Shown one piece after another: positions 23,155 through 35,674 of a DNA stretch of 64,000 nt. The DNA comes from Phaseolus vulgaris (lineage: Eukaryota > Streptophyta > Magnoliopsida > Fabales > Fabaceae). The notes under the pieces are model-generated. The model was not told the origin of the DNA. It searched no databases and saw only the letters and a list, made by a program, of their open reading frames with translations. Numbering within the stretch: the stretch's first letter is position 1; each line of letters starts with the position of its first letter. The stretch lies in the NCBI RefSeq assembly GCF_000499845.2, contig NC_023756.2, positions 34,922,773 through 34,986,772 of the forward strand, read 5' to 3'. Made by a program: the position numbers and the translations under genes.

Positions 23155-23520
23155 ACACAATAAGAATAATCTTTATTTTTTTATAATGACAACGTAAGAC
23201 GTGAACAAGAAGAGAAAATTAGAAAAGGACAATGTAAAAGAAAAAAATACAAAAAATAAATGATCTTTAATTAGATATATAGTTTTTTAGCTACACATTA
23301 AAATGATCGTTAATTAGATTAAGTACATTTTAAATTACTTACTATACTTTAAATAAAATTTTCAATCCTTAAAGATGAAATAGATCACTTTTACAAAGGA
23401 CGTCAAGAGTGTGATTTCACAAAAAGGAAACAATCTATTTTAAAACATTATCAAGTTATTTATAATTATATAACATTTTGTATTAAAACTGCTTTAGCCG
23501 TGATAAAAAGACTAAAGGTA
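23155..23520. repeat. Dispersed repeat, copy 1
   Basis: Diverged match to 42690-42965 in the same orientation: AAGGACAATGTAAAA, TTTAGCTACACAT, AAGATGAAATA-TCAC and TATCAAGTTATTTATA blocks occur in order in both. Family unknown. Confidence 0.65.
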
Positions 23521-23639
23521 GAATTTTTTATGACTAAATACATTTTAAAAAGCATCTAAGTTAGACGAAGGTTGTTTTATAATTAAAAGATACATAGTAC
23601 ATGCTTGTATAATAATATTAAAAATTTCTCTATTTTAAC

Positions 23640-24290
23640 TTAACAGGAGTTTGGATAAGGCTTCTTGATGCGACCGATCATTGCTTTGATGAAGACATCT
23701 CTTGTACGTATACATGTCCATTGAAGCTGTGGGTGCGACATTAGTACAAAATGTGGAGGACAACAACTAATCTTGATGTAATCCAAGGTGATGGAGAAGT
23801 TGAATACAGTGGCAGCGGAATGGAGAAGAGTTTGCACCGAGAATGAGAGGTTTTGGTGAGGAATTGGACTACTTTTGGTGCTAGGAAGTAGAAAGAGGTT
23901 TGACCAACTTTCTAGGAATTACTAGGCCTTGGAGGTTCTCTAGTAAAAGGAGAGTTCTTCACTTAATATTTTCAAATCTGAATACATGAGAGTATTTTAG
24001 AGTATTTATAGATGAAGGTAGCTTGCTCCTTAAGCTACCGTAACTCTAGTTAAGTGAACTTAACTATGGTGAGTGTGGTGGCTTAAGGAGGTCATGTGTA
24101 CTTTTCTAAGGTGCTCTAGAAGCCCTTACTTGTGTGAAAAGTTAGGGTTTATAGAGTATCTTTGTTTCATCTATAAAATACTCTAAGGAAATTTAAAATA
24201 CAAAATCCTATACAGATTTATTTTATTATTGATATAGACAGTTCATTTGTCTTTTATTCTTGTGTATGGTGACTTGGATGGTCCTTCATC
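23640..24290 (-). repeat. Possible LTR fragment with TATA box
   Basis: On the minus strand CTATAAATACT (24003-24011) is followed by a CT-rich, LTR U5-like region. No partner repeat or boundary was found, so this is tentative. The small open reading in it shows no recognisable protein. Confidence 0.35.
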
Positions 24291-24296
24291 AAATCT

Positions 24297-24470
24297 ACTT
24301 CGTTAGCCGGACAGTGCAAGAGGACAAGACCTGGTACCAATTAATAGAGAAAGTGGCATTAGCCTTGGTTATGGCAACTCGACGCCTCTGACCGTATTTT
24401 AAAAATCATCAAGTGATTATGAAGACTGACTACCCGATTAACAAGGTGCTCTCAAAACTGGATAATAAAA
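24297..24470 (+). pseudogene. Ty3/gypsy RNase H remnant
   Basis: The plus-strand frame from about 24297 reads YFVSRTVQEDKTWYQLIEK, then VALALVMATRRL, a TGA, and PYFKNHQVIMKTDYPINKVL. This is the standard first RNase H of Tat-type gypsy elements (compare LRHYFHSFTILVMTDLPIQKVL in gypsy-1). One stop is visible, and no flanking RT or integrase. Confidence 0.82.
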
Positions 24471-24639
24471 AACAGATGAAGAAAACAAAAAAGAGATGAG
24501 AGTTTTGTTTGCTCTATTATTAAGTTAAAAGGATAATAATAAGAGAAAGAACAAACAAGATGAAGAGTCCCTATCTAGGAGAAGAAAACACTATGAGGAC
24601 TCTCACTCTTAAAGTAAAGTGGGGGTGCATAGTAGTTAT

Positions 24640-25390
24640 CGTAACGAAGGCTTCTATCAACTCCCACCAAGGCGTCACCATACCTGGAATAGAGTTTCCT
24701 CCCTTTTATGAAAATAAGAACACAGAAGAATATCTAAACTAGGAGATGAAGGTTAAACATATATTCAAATGCCACCAAATAAATGATGAAAAAAAGGTGC
24801 CCATGACTACCTTAAGCTTTCAGGGGCGGGCCATGTACTCGTGGACTTGCTTATCTAGAGACCTAAAGATTCATAATAATCCTTTTATAGGATAGTAGAA
24901 TGAACTAAGGCCCATCCATAGAAAAAGACATGTGTCTTCTTACTAGAGAGTTGATGGATACACTCCACCATCTCCAATAAAGAAACATTAGTGTTGAAGA
25001 ATATAAACAAAAAATAAAACTACTCATGATGAGGTGAGAGATCATAAGGATCACCATTTCTAGGTTACAGAGTGGCCTAAATCATGTAATTAGGTATAAA
25101 GTTGTTTTGTTGTCTTATAATTATTTAAATGAATTGGTTCAAGTGGGAGTGAGGGTAGAGAAACAACTAAAAATGAAGTATGCCCCTAGGAAGGACTACC
25201 CCACCATTTCTTATCCTAAGAAGGACTAGAAGAGGTAGGGATACCTCTCCAAATCTAGATATGAAAAGTCATGGGAGAGGGATAGAGAAAAAGAAATGCA
25301 AAGAGAAAAGGAGGTAGAAAAATAAAAAAATATAGAGAGCCTTTCAAAATGGCTAGATCTGGAGATGTCCAATGCTTTAGATGTCAGTGA
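24640..25390 (+). pseudogene. Ty3/gypsy gag remnant
   Basis: The plus strand contains IPPFYENKNTEEYLN, a stop, then EMKVKHIFKCHQ and TTLSFQGRAMYSWT, which follow the order of a chromovirus-type Gag. After that the frame decays. Near 25350, in another frame, RSGDVQCFRCQ looks like the start of a zinc knuckle. It lies downstream of the RNase H remnant on the same strand, the reverse of normal gag-pol order. Confidence 0.7.
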
Positions 25391-25620
25391 AAGTGATGAA
25401 ACCCTGAGTGATAGAGCAACCATTGAGCTAGCCCAACCTTCCAAAAGAATGAACAGAAGCATGACACAGGACCAAAGGCTAGGTCAGACTCAACCCAGAG
25501 CTAGTGCATCAGAGCCTCTTATACCTCAGAGGATTACCAGGAGCATAACCCACATAATTGGACCTAAGCACCAACTATTTTCCCTGCTTTTAATTTCAGC
25601 AGATTAGGGTGTACTTAGCA
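25391..25620 (+). pseudogene. Gypsy-related coding remnant
   Basis: An open stretch with SKRMNRSMTQDQRLGQTQPR and RITRSI, polar and basic, probably the tail of the same gag or a pol C-terminus. No firm domain. Confidence 0.3.
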
Positions 25621-25960
25621 TAAATTAGGCTTGTGCCAAACCTAACTTCTAGAAACACACCCATGTGCTCACCTTTGACCTAGTTTCTAAAAACTTGTAG
25701 TCATTTACACCCCTACCCTTCCTTTCTTCCTCTCCTAGGCACTCATGTCTATAAATAGGGTTCCTCCCATCTTGAAAATCATATTGAAATTGAAATACAA
25801 AAACTTTGTCAGAGTGATTCCTTGTGTGGTTTCCAAATTCTCTTTCAGTCTTATCTTGAGCAAAGATTGCTTCAAGTGGCGACTCCCCCTCACTCATCTT
25901 GTAGCTCCCTCCTCCAAGTGGCGTGATTCACCTCCACTTTCCCCATATCCATAAACTTTC
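25621..25960 (+). repeat. LTR-like remnant with TATA box
   Basis: TATAAATA at 25750-25757 in CTATAAATAGGG, followed by pyrimidine-rich sequence with many CTCC blocks, as in LTR R/U5 regions. It follows gypsy gag debris. No boundary or partner seen. Confidence 0.4.
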
Positions 25961-26399
25961 TTTCATCTTAATCTTTCCTTCATTCTTCTTTCCATTAACG
26001 CGTATGTTCTCCATTTATTTGGTTATGTCTCTTTAAATTCCGCCTTATGATATATTGCCTTTAATTCCTTGCTCATCATCATCATGTTATTACTTGTGTC
26101 TTTCCCATTACTTAACCACTTGATTAAGTTCCTGTCCAGTGACAATCTTCACTGAGTTTCACCAACTTTTGTTAGTTACAATCTTAATCCAAGTAAAAAT
26201 CCTAAAAACATGTGCAAAGATAAAATCAACTCATATCAGGAAAATGACATTATGTTGTTGAGTTTCCCAATAAAAGACAACATGTTGAGCTTGACCAGTC
26301 TTAGAGAGAGAACCTATTCCTCACAAGGTGTAAAGTTTTTTAAAACACTTGTTCAGTGATTGTGGATAATGGTTCTTGCTATAACTGTTATATCTTTTT
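25961..26399. other. Intergenic sequence
   Basis: No feature recognised. Confidence 0.4.
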
Positions 26400-26730
26400 T
26401 AAGACGCTAGACGGTTTAGTCATCATTAAATGGTCTAATACTCCACTAGACGGTCTTATAAGGATAAGTAAGTCTATGAGATTTTTATGATAACAAACTT
26501 TATAAAATACTATTAACAAAGTTTCTTCATATACAAATATTAAAGTAAAAATGTTTGACAGTCTACAATGTTTGACCTATTAGATGATCTCATAATGCTA
26601 AACTTGTTAGACGATCTCAAAATGCAAAAATGTGTTAGACAGTCTCACAAAGTCAAACATGTTAGGCAGTCTCTCATTGGTAGAACTCGTTAGACTATCC
26701 GTCTTCGTTTTCACATTAGACGGTTATGTG
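26400..26730. repeat. Degenerate AGACNGTCT array
   Basis: Versions of TTAGACGGTCT recur near 26406, 26448, 26555, 26578, 26610, 26636, 26661, 26692 and 26719. In the middle the period is about 26-30 bp, with AAATGC-AAAC-type spacers. The core AGACNGTCT is a palindrome. Confidence 0.7.
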
Positions 26731-27118
26731 TTTATTCACGCGATTGATGATCTAACCTATCATAAGCTTTCCAAACTCTGTTATTTTGTTCTTGAAGTAT
26801 TTTATAATTATTATTACGTTGTTGTGAAACTCATATTTACTTGAATTAATCTTCTTAAACAAAGAATGAGTTCAAAATTTTGATTAAATCAATTGTTTGG
26901 AAGGTTTTCGAAATACAGACATTAATAGAGTTTTCAAAAACATAAACTCTTTTTAATATGTTTCTGATTCAATTAAATCAATCTAATTTAAATTCACTAA
27001 AATGCATCAACGTCTAAATATAATACTTGTTTGGAGAGTTTCTAAAATATAACATTAATAGAGATTTAAAAAACAAAAGTTTCTCTTAGTGCATGATTAG
27101 TTAACGTTCATTTAATCA

Positions 27119-27240
27119 AACGGTTGGAAATCCCACATCAACTAGAGATTAGAGCCTTTAATAGCATATAAGTGAGTGCAAACCTCACCTTATTGAACCG
27201 GTTTTATGAGGTTGAGTTAGGCTTAAAGCCCACTTCTTAA
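27119..27240. repeat. Conserved legume repeat segment
   Basis: Contains TGGAAATCCCACATCAACTA, AGTGAGTGCAAACCTCACCT, GAACCGGTTTTATGAGG and TTGAGTTAGGCTTAAAGCCC. I recognise this block as a common dispersed repeat in legume genomes, probably a fragment of a short LTR element. Family name not assigned. Confidence 0.5.
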
Positions 27241-27299
27241 AATAAACTTATATTGATTGTTCAAGACATTTATTGAGTTTTACTTAACTTGAACCAAAC

Positions 27300-28944
27300 A
27301 ATTGAGTATATATGAATAATTACCTCTTCACGAAAAAAAATGCTTATATTCACGTACAAATCAAATTTCAACTAAGCAATTGAGATCATAGAAATTTGTA
27401 TTAGATTTTTTTCTCTCTTAGTATATAATTGGTTAACGCTAAATATATCAAAATATATACTTATTTTAAATTTACTAATAAATATTTGTGAAGCATATTC
27501 GGTGCTTTTGGTATTTATTGAGTTCCTTATAAAATACACCAAACAACTTAACGTAATGTATGCATGACAACCTAACGTGTAATGCATAAAAGTTATGTTT
27601 ATATTATTTTACAAATAAAATTCTAGTAAATACAATTAGATTTTTGAAATTTTTATTTAATATTTATTTATTTTTCTTTTAATGTATGATTAGTTAATGT
27701 TTCAAACCATCAAAATGTGTACTTATATTCAATTTAGTAAATAAATCCTGCTATAACCATATAAAATGCTTGAAATCATTAGGTATTTATTAAGTATTAG
27801 GTATTTATTAAGTTTCTTGTAAATTGCACATGTCATCTTAATGTACAATACTAATTAAAACTTAGTTTGCACACAATTATTTTTTTCTTATATTAACTTT
27901 CAAATTAAATTCCATTTAAACATACTATGATTAGTCCATAAAAATGTGTTTATACTATGATTAGCATGAATGATTAGTCCATAAAAATGTGTTTATACTA
28001 TTTTTTTTTAAATCGTATTCCGACTAAGGATAGTCTGATATTGAATGCTCAAAATATACATTACTAAAAGTTTTTTCTTAAAGTATGACTAATAGACATT
28101 TAGAAATTTTGATATTTGTCTTATTATACATTATTATTTATTGAATTTCTTGTAAAATGCCCCCACAACTTAAGGTATGTATGACTAAGTAATGTTCAGT
28201 GCACAAGTTTATACTTATTTACAAATCAAATTCTAACAAAATAAAATGAGATTTTTGAAATTTGTATTTAGTATTTATTTATTTCTCTATTAGAGTATGA
28301 TTTAGTTAATGTTCCAACTTATTATCAAAATGTGTAATGTATTCAATTCCTTAAAAAACAAATTGGTAAGCATATAAAATGTTTGAAATCTTAAGTAGAT
28401 ATTTCTTAAGTTTCCTATAAATTGTTCTTGTCATCTAAGTCTATAAGAGACTAAGTAACAATTAGTTATATAGTTGTACATTATATTAACTTTCAAATTA
28501 AATTTCATCTAAGCATACTAATATATTTGAAATTTGAAATGTATATTAAACGTTTGTTGAATTTCTCTTATGACTAGGTAACACTTATTGTATTAAAATG
28601 TGCATAGTTATTCAATTTACTAATAAAATATTTTATGAAAATAATGAAAATACTAAGTGTTTGAAATATACATTATGAATGTATTTTTTTTTCTTGTAAC
28701 TTGCATATTCAACTAAATATATAAATAACTATTTAACGCTTAGTGCATAAAAATGTTATTCCATATATGTATTAATTGTACTACTAAAATGTTACATAAA
28801 TGTATATTAAATATTTATTGAATTTCTTATGACTTATATAGACAACTCAATGTATATATAACTAATAAATATGTAGAACATTTCTATTACAGGTCATACT
28901 ATAATTTATCTTATTAAACATTTGATATTTATTGAGTTTCTTAT
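27300..28944. repeat. Degenerate tandem array, roughly 250-300 bp units
   Basis: Blocks recur in order: TATTTATTGAGTTTCTTGTAAA, GTGCATAAAA-TTTATA, ATTTACAAATCAAATTC and TTTTTGAAATTTGTATTTA. They appear near 27345, 27585, 27950, 28200, 28470 and 28735. Units are highly diverged. A related unit lies at 60110-60272. Confidence 0.6.
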
Positions 28945-30270
28945 AATCCATAGTATTTTGATTTGATTTCAATTATATTGATTACACATGGATCTATTTG
29001 CAATCATAGTGTCTTGATTTCCTTTCAATCTCTAGTTATTTGATTTTATTTCAATCATATGGACTTCACATGGATTCATCGTCTCCTGAAAGACTCATTA
29101 AGTATGCCGGTATTAGAGACTAACGTCTAATCCAATACCTAATACTTAAATTTACACACAAATCTCAGAGAAAGAATAAGGATAAGTTAAAACATATAAT
29201 ATTGTGTGACTACAAGCGGTCATGTGTGTATGAACTCCCTCATCAACTTCTCAAAATCTGATATCCTTACCTTAGTCTATGACTTAGATCATTAGTGTAG
29301 CTAGAGGATCTTTATTAAACATAGACTTTTCTTACTTAATGTACCATCAAATAATAGCTCATACATTATCCCAAATGTGTGACATTAATTTTATCCAATT
29401 TTCATCATTCACTTACAATTTATACCATTCAATCACATAACATTCAAGAACCATTCCAACATAAAAAAACAACACTTAACTACCAAAATTTAATATTTTA
29501 ACATGTTCACACAACATATAATCAAACAATTTCATCAAATAACGTCCCTATAAGAGAAATTGAAATTTGGGACCGCGTCCCTACCACATCTAAATCTTTC
29601 AACCTAAGGTATTATTGAAAGTTAAATTTAATTTCTCTTACACTAAAATTCATAACCAAATCATAAGGAAAAAGAAGAATTAGATATCTTTTAGAGTAAG
29701 AAAGAATTTATTCTGATTGAAATTCTGATTGAATAAAGATTATTAATAACTCCTTAATTACTGTTGGGTGTGATCAAATTTTGAAATAAATAAGATATGG
29801 AGAAAAAAATTTAGAAAAATAGTGTAAGTATACCTAACATAAGTTTATTATAAAATATAGTTGATTGACTAAAATTTAGTCTATGTTAGTTTTGTGAAAT
29901 AAATCTTAAATACTATTTATGACCAATTTTGCGAAACCTTCGTTGAGGAAATAATGATTTTGTAGTAATTATGTGAAAATTAGTATAAAATGTTCCTTAG
30001 TGTCTTTCTGAAACATTGTAACATAAACTTGAAAACATAGATTCATAAGTGTAGTCAGATCTCGAAAAGCCTAGAACTATCTTTGAATACTTATTACATT
30101 AAAAAGGTATGTGTTTATTTATAATTTTTTTAGTTTATTTTAATTGATTTTTTTTTGTCTCGAATATACCTGTTCTATCAAGGAACAGTCTAAGATTAGG
30201 ATCTTGTTCTCTTTATAGTTTTGGCTTTTATCTTTTGGTAAAATTTATTTTGTTCACGAGTTGGATATAT
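28945..30270. repeat. Segmental duplication, right copy
   Basis: Diverged counterpart of 15240-19065 without the 1.9-kb DNA element. It provides the empty site around ATTCATAAGTGTAGTCAG (about 30028-30046). It also keeps the donor-like AAAAG|GTATGTGTTTATTTAT near 30100. Confidence 0.72.
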
Positions 30271-30394
30271 GTCTTTGATATCCTTTTCGGCTAGGTGAGG
30301 TGTTTTTTTTTGTGATTGTGTGTAAGGACTTGTACTTCTACGACTCCTGCAAATCGAACTAGTTACTCATGTGGTTATGGTCAAACATGAAATT

Positions 30395-30540
30395 TGTAGG
30401 CGGTTTCACTAGTTGTTGATGCAGAGAAGTACGTTATGCGACACGAAGGTGCTCTGGGTTCAGCTCTTAAACAACTTTTGTTACAGAGAAATGTGAAGAC
30501 TGTTAAACAATTGATTTCTCTACATGAAGTTCCAGGTCAT
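30395..30540 (+). pseudogene. Exon-like fragment of an unrecognised gene
   Basis: From an acceptor-like TTTGTAG|G near 30400 an open frame of about 45 codons runs to a donor-like CCAG|GTCATT near 30535. It reads VSLVVDAEKYVMRHEGALGS, then ALKQLLLQRNVKTVKQLISL and HEVP. The composition is protein-like (amphipathic, charged). I do not recognise the family. It follows the duplicated donor-like site at about 30100, so it may be the next exon of a captured or decayed gene. Confidence 0.4.
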
Positions 30541-30999
30541 TTTTTACATCTTCCATTTTTGTCAAAATGTTTACCGAAATACATTTCCTTATATTTTTGG
30601 GAAAGTATCTAACTGAATTCATAAAAAAATCATATCAGATGTACTTTATTGATTTAATCCACATTTTTGTTGATAAGGATTATTCATTTGTTGTATTAAA
30701 TAGGTTCAAATGGATATTCTACTGCCTAAATTAATGATATACTATTTTTTTTATAAAAGCTCTTAAGTTAGGTATCATTATGAAACTTAACATCTCAGTT
30801 TTAGTGACATCTTAAGTATCAACAATTATCTACCACCAAATGAAAAAAATATTATTAAAAAAAGAGAAAAAAAAAGTTAGGAAATACTATGGAAGGACTA
30901 GACCAAAACCTATGCATAAAAACCTAAGAAAAGCGATACATAGATAATTTATACCGATTAATAAAGAATTATAAGAAAAGACTAGATAAAAACTTATTA

Positions 31000-31881
31000 T
31001 ACCAATGAAATTGTTCTCTATGAATAAATCCTAAATTAGCAAGTTTGTCAGCACATAGATTACCTTCACGAAAAATATGAGAAATCCTAAACTTGATTTT
31101 CCCACAGTAATCAAGGCAAGTGTTCCACCTATTACGAAGAATTCAAGGAACAATAGTCCTAACAGTAAATGCAACACAAACCAAGGCAGAATCACATTCA
31201 AGTCATAAACTAGTAAGACCCATCCTTTTAGCTTCTTCAATGACATGTATAACTCCATAAAACTCAACAACCAAAGCAGTTTGAATATCAAGGAAAGCAG
31301 AGAAACCACCGATAAACTCCTTCATACTCCCACGGAAAATACCACCACAAGCAGCAATACCAAGAGAACCCCTAGTAGCACCATCAATATTAATTTTAAC
31401 CCAACCTAGTGAAGGAAATTCCCATCTAATAGGAAGAGGATGAAGAACTTTGCCACTACGAGTATTAATATAAAAAACATAAGCACATTAAAGTCAAACA
31501 TATAATTCCTCATAGAGCTTTTAGACAAATTACCCACTAGGCAAGTGAAATCCTTAATGGTGGAAATCACCCTGGAAAGATTAATTTTAACCTGAAATCT
31601 AGCATAATTTCTTATATGTCATATCCTCCAAATGGAGAAGGTAATCACAACAAGTTTAATCAAAGGACTACCATCGCTCTTAATAAAAGATAGGATATTA
31701 TCCACATTAGAGAAGGGAGAATTAAGAAAAATTTGTCGAACCCAGCTCCAAATATGCAAAGCATTAGAACATTCAAAAAATAAATGATGAATAGATTCTT
31801 CATGCTTTTCACAAAGAGTACGCATAGAACATAAATGCAAACCTCTGTGTTGAACATGCTGATTCGTAGGCGGTCACCCAT
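31000..31881 (-). pseudogene. LINE-A zf-RVT and RNase H-like region
   Basis: 31619-31840 reads CEKHEESIHHLFFECSNALH, then IWSWVRQIF, a typical zf-RVT with the C/H spacing kept. Further 3', broken frames give WVKINIDGATRGSLG-like and CGGIFRGSMKEF-like text and LECDSALVCVAF, the RNase H-like domain of plant LINE elements. Several stops. Confidence 0.75.
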
Positions 31882-32593
31882 GAAAAACTTTCCAAAGTAC
31901 CAGAGTTTTGGAAGAATGAATATATTAAGACCAAACGATCTTACCCTAACGACAAGGAATTCTTGGATCTAAGAAAAATTTCCTAGCATATTTGAGAGTG
32001 AAATGACTAGAGTCTTCCAGAATCCAATTAGGAGTATCTTGTTCTTGCCTAATCATGTATGTTCAAAAAAAATGTTTCACCTGTTGTAAAGTCGATGGAA
32101 TAATCCAATCACCACCATTTCAAAACTGGGAAATTGTAGTCACCAGGGTTCCAAAACCATTTGGTACCCCTGCAATATTTGATAAACAAGTAGAAGAACA
32201 CCATTTATCCTTCCAGAAATTAATAACAGTACCTGTACCAATAGTCCAAGAGGTGTATTCCATAATAGTGTCATAAAACTATTTAATCCTAAGCCAAATA
32301 GAAGAGGATCCATAAGCCAATCTGAGTTGGTACTTAGATTTAAGAATTCAGGCTTTCAGGAGAAGAGACCAAGGCTTATTACTATAAGCAAAGTTCTAAG
32401 TAAGCTTAAGAAGGTAAGCATTATTTTCATATTGGAGGTTATTAATCTTCAATCCTCCAATCTCAATAGGAGAACAAATCTTAGCCCAATTAAGTGTAGA
32501 TATGCCTTTTTTTCATAATATCTTTAGTTCAAATAAAATTTCCGCTCCACTGCAAAACTTGCTTAAGAATAGAAGTATGTCATTTATACACGT

Positions 32594-33459
32594 TTAAAAT
32601 ATAAACAAAGAAACAAGTAACCACTTAACCAACTGAATCTGACCCATCATGCTAAGAGATATCCCTTTCCAAGATGCAAACTTCAATTTGACTTTATCAG
32701 CCAAAGGTTGAAGAAACCTAAGCCTGGGAGAACCAACAAAGATAGACACCCCTAAATAATTAAAAGGTAAAAATCCATGATTGCAAGAAAGATGACGTTG
32801 AATTTTTGTAATGAATCTTGTAGAATTATCCATGGTGAAAAAGTTACTTTTAGAATTGTTAACATATTGACCAGAAAAATCACCATATTTTTTAAGAAAA
32901 ATACTCAAATTTTTAAGAGACTTATCATTCGCCCTACAGAAAACAAATATATCCTCTACATATAAAATGTGAGAAGAAGTGATATAACCTTTAGGGCTAT
33001 CCATATGCAGAATCTTCTTATCATTCACAAGCTTAGAAATGCCTTTCCTCAAAACCTCCTCCGCAAGACAGAAAAGCAAGGGAGATAAAGGATCACCTTG
33101 TCTCACACCTCTACTAAAAGGAAAAAAAATCCCACAAAAGTTCCATTTATCCTAATAAAGAGCATAGCTTATCACAAAATAATACTGATCCAACTAACAA
33201 ATGAAGGATGGAATTCAAACTGTTTCAAAACTAGTAATAAGAAATTCCAACTCAAAGTGTCAAATGCTTTATGAATATCAACTTTATAAGCCACATTACC
33301 TCCTTTCACCTTTTTAGAAAGCATGTTAATAGCCTCAAAAGCAATACTAATACAATCATGAATCTCTTTGCCCTGAACAAACCCATATTGATTAGGAAAA
33401 ATGATTCTAGAAGCCACCATATTAAGCCTATCTGCCAGAATTCCACCGTTTATTATCAT
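32594..33459 (-). pseudogene. LINE-A reverse transcriptase
   Basis: Two open pieces. At 33172-33459: ADRLNMVASRIIFPNQYGFV, then QGKEIHDCISIAFEAIN and DIHKAFDTLSWNFLL. At 32594-33106: MRQGDPLSPLLFCLAEEVL, the active-site region reading ILYVEDIFVF where YADD is normal, and the thumb-side FNYLGVSIFVG. The aspartate pair is damaged (VED) and frames break, so it is inactive. Confidence 0.87.
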
Positions 33460-33465
33460 TTTTTT

Positions 33466-33691
33466 AGGGTTTAAGTATTATTTAGGTATTTTTCAAGTAT
33501 TTTACCTTACTCATACATTACACAATGTTATATGTTCTAATATAAAATCTTATTATTTTAGTGGATATAACATGTTGGTGGGAAGGGAAGTGCAAATGCA
33601 AAGAAACTCACTTGGATGCAACCTTAAGGTAACCATCTATAACACTTTAGTATAGATGAATTATTAGAATGATATAAAACTTTTTCATGTA
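33466..33691. other. Short AT-rich spacer between LINE-A and copia-2
   Basis: No feature recognised. Confidence 0.4.
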
Positions 33692-34831
33692 TGTTAGAAT
33701 ATATGGCCTTAAACGAGAGGGGGGTGAATTGTTTAAGAAAGATTTTCGCAGACTTTTAACTTTAGAATGAAAATACTTTGAAAGAACCTTGATTAAGGAT
33801 TCAGTTTTTCCAAAACAAACAGCAAAAGCACAAAGCTGGAGAAACAATCGGTTGTTTTAGCGAAACAATCGGTTGTTTATACCAGTTCCAAAATAACAAA
33901 ACTGAATTAAAGAGATAGGGATAGAGAAATTGTACACAGTTGTTTATACTGGTTCACTCCAAACAAGAGCTACATCCAGTCTTCTCAGAAACCCTGAGGA
34001 TATCCACTAAGCAATCACCACTTGATCACTTACACCACAACCAAGAGAATGACCTTGAACACCTCAAGAAACACACTCTCCTTGGCCAACACTAAGATTG
34101 TTGATCTTGAACACCTCAAGAACACACAGCCAATCTCAGCAAAACACACACACGAATTGTTTAGCAGTTTACAAAGATTACACTTGTTACAAATGAATAT
34201 CTGAAATCAATACAAGTAAAATCATATTCAGCACCTTGATCAATCTCTCAACTCTTAAGCAATCTCAGAACTCTTTGAAAAACTCTTCTTGTCAAAAACT
34301 ATGTTTCAAGATTCTTAAAACATAAAAATAGTTTTTCAGAATATATCTAAGAATATAGTTTGTTATCAAATCTTAACAAACTCTTAATTGCATTTAAAAT
34401 AGATTGGTCAAAGCATTTAATGACTGGAGCGTATTCAGTTAAAGCATTTAAAGCTCAGTCAAAGAAAACAGTTTTTCTGTTAAGGTTTTAAAACAAACAA
34501 TCGATTGTTTCCTCGAATCAATCGGTTGTTTTGTTACTTAACAAAATTCACCATTCAAAAACAGTTTTCAAACTTTCTCAAAACACCTAAGTGTAAACAA
34601 TCGGTTGTTTTGACAAAACAATCGGTTGTTTCAACTTAGTTTGAAAAACATTTTGCTTTGATAAAATTGAGATGCTAATTGCTTTGAGATTTAATCTAAG
34701 GGTTGATTACAACATTGAACTACCCCAGAACAAAGCTTAAACAAGCACAGCAGCATCAAGCAAAGCAGAGGCTTCATCATTCTTCAAAGGATTTGGATTC
34801 TTCAAAACATTGAACACCACATGGTTCAACA
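33692..34831 (-). repeat. copia-2 3' LTR (left)
   Basis: Plus-strand ends TGTTAGAATATATGG and GGTTCAACA; 1140 bp. The adjoining minus-strand polypurine tract AAATAGGGGGAGAT lies at 34832-34845. It contains paired motifs at 33841-33880, 34494-34531 and 34592-34633. Confidence 0.9.
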
Positions 34832-35148
34832 ATCTCCCCCTATTTGATGAAGACAAATACCTGGTGCTTGTGTTGTACTGATTAAATCTAAAGCAGTTCC
34901 TGCAGAGAAAGCATTCATATTATCCAAAGCTTCTTACAGCAGCAAATTAGATTATAACTCTTTAAACACAATAAACAATCGGTTGTTTACACGAAACAAT
35001 CAGTTGTTTCTATCAGCAGCAGCAGAAAACAATTTTATACTTCAGAGATTTAAACATTTTATGCATATGAGACACAGATATACAAGAACCAATAATTCTC
35101 CCCCTATTTGTCTTCACAAATAGACTTTAACATGTATCAAAGACAGAT
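34832..35148 (-). other. copia-2 3' UTR with hairpin and second polypurine tract
   Basis: On the minus strand the hairpin CTATTTGT-GAAG-ACAAATAG (35104-35123) runs into AAATAGGGGGAGAA (35096-35109). A paired motif lies at 34972-35010. The terminal polypurine tract is at 34832-34845. Confidence 0.8.
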
Positions 35149-35674
35149 TTAAGAGAGACTATTAAGATCAAGAATACCTAACTCATTTCTTAAGAAGAAA
35201 AACCTCTCTTTTGGCAAAGGCTTTGTGAAGATGTCAGCTAGCTGCAGTTTGGTCTCCACAAACTTTACTTCACAGTTTCCATTTTGCACATGATCTCTGA
35301 TGAAATGATGTCTTATTTCAATATGTTTGGTCCTTGAGTGCTGGATTTGATTTTTGGTAAGATTTATTGCATTTGTGTTATCACACATCAAAGGAACTTT
35401 GTTGATTTGTAAACCAAAATCTGCAAGTTGTTGTTTGAGCCATAGGATCTGTGCACAACAGCTATATATTCTGCCTCAGCAGTAGAAAGAGCAACACATG
35501 GTTGCTTCTTGCTATGCCATGAGATTAAGCTTGAGCCAAGAAGGTGACAAGTGCCACTTGTGCTCTTTCTATCTAGCTTGCAACCTGCAAAGTCAGAATC
35601 TGAATAACCAATTAAACGTATTGGAGAATGAGAAGGATACCATAGTCCTACAGATGATGTTCCTTTGAGATATT
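35149..35674 (-). pseudogene. copia-2 pol: RNase H
   Basis: On the minus strand KLDRKSTSGTCHLLGSSLIS, ALSTAEAEYIA, then after a small deletion MMCDNTNAINLTKNQIQHSR, ending FTKPLPKERFFFLRNELGI. A loss of about 8 bp near 35455 and a one-base loss near 35675 place the parts in different frames. Confidence 0.85.

Larger units (their letters stand above)
30836..33465 (-). mobile_element. LINE-A: 5'-truncated L1-type retrotransposon
   Basis: The minus strand carries RT, a C-terminal zinc-binding zf-RVT region and an RNase H-like region, in that order. ORF1 and endonuclease are missing, as expected of 5' truncation. The 3' end is shared with LINE-B and is T-rich rather than poly(A): a T9-C-T7 run followed by AATAATATTTTTTTCAT. 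Confidence 0.88.

Noticed and set aside
15164..30835. Intact host genes
   Set aside because: No open frame here has a recognisable full domain set; only one exon-like fragment (30395-30540) remains plausible.
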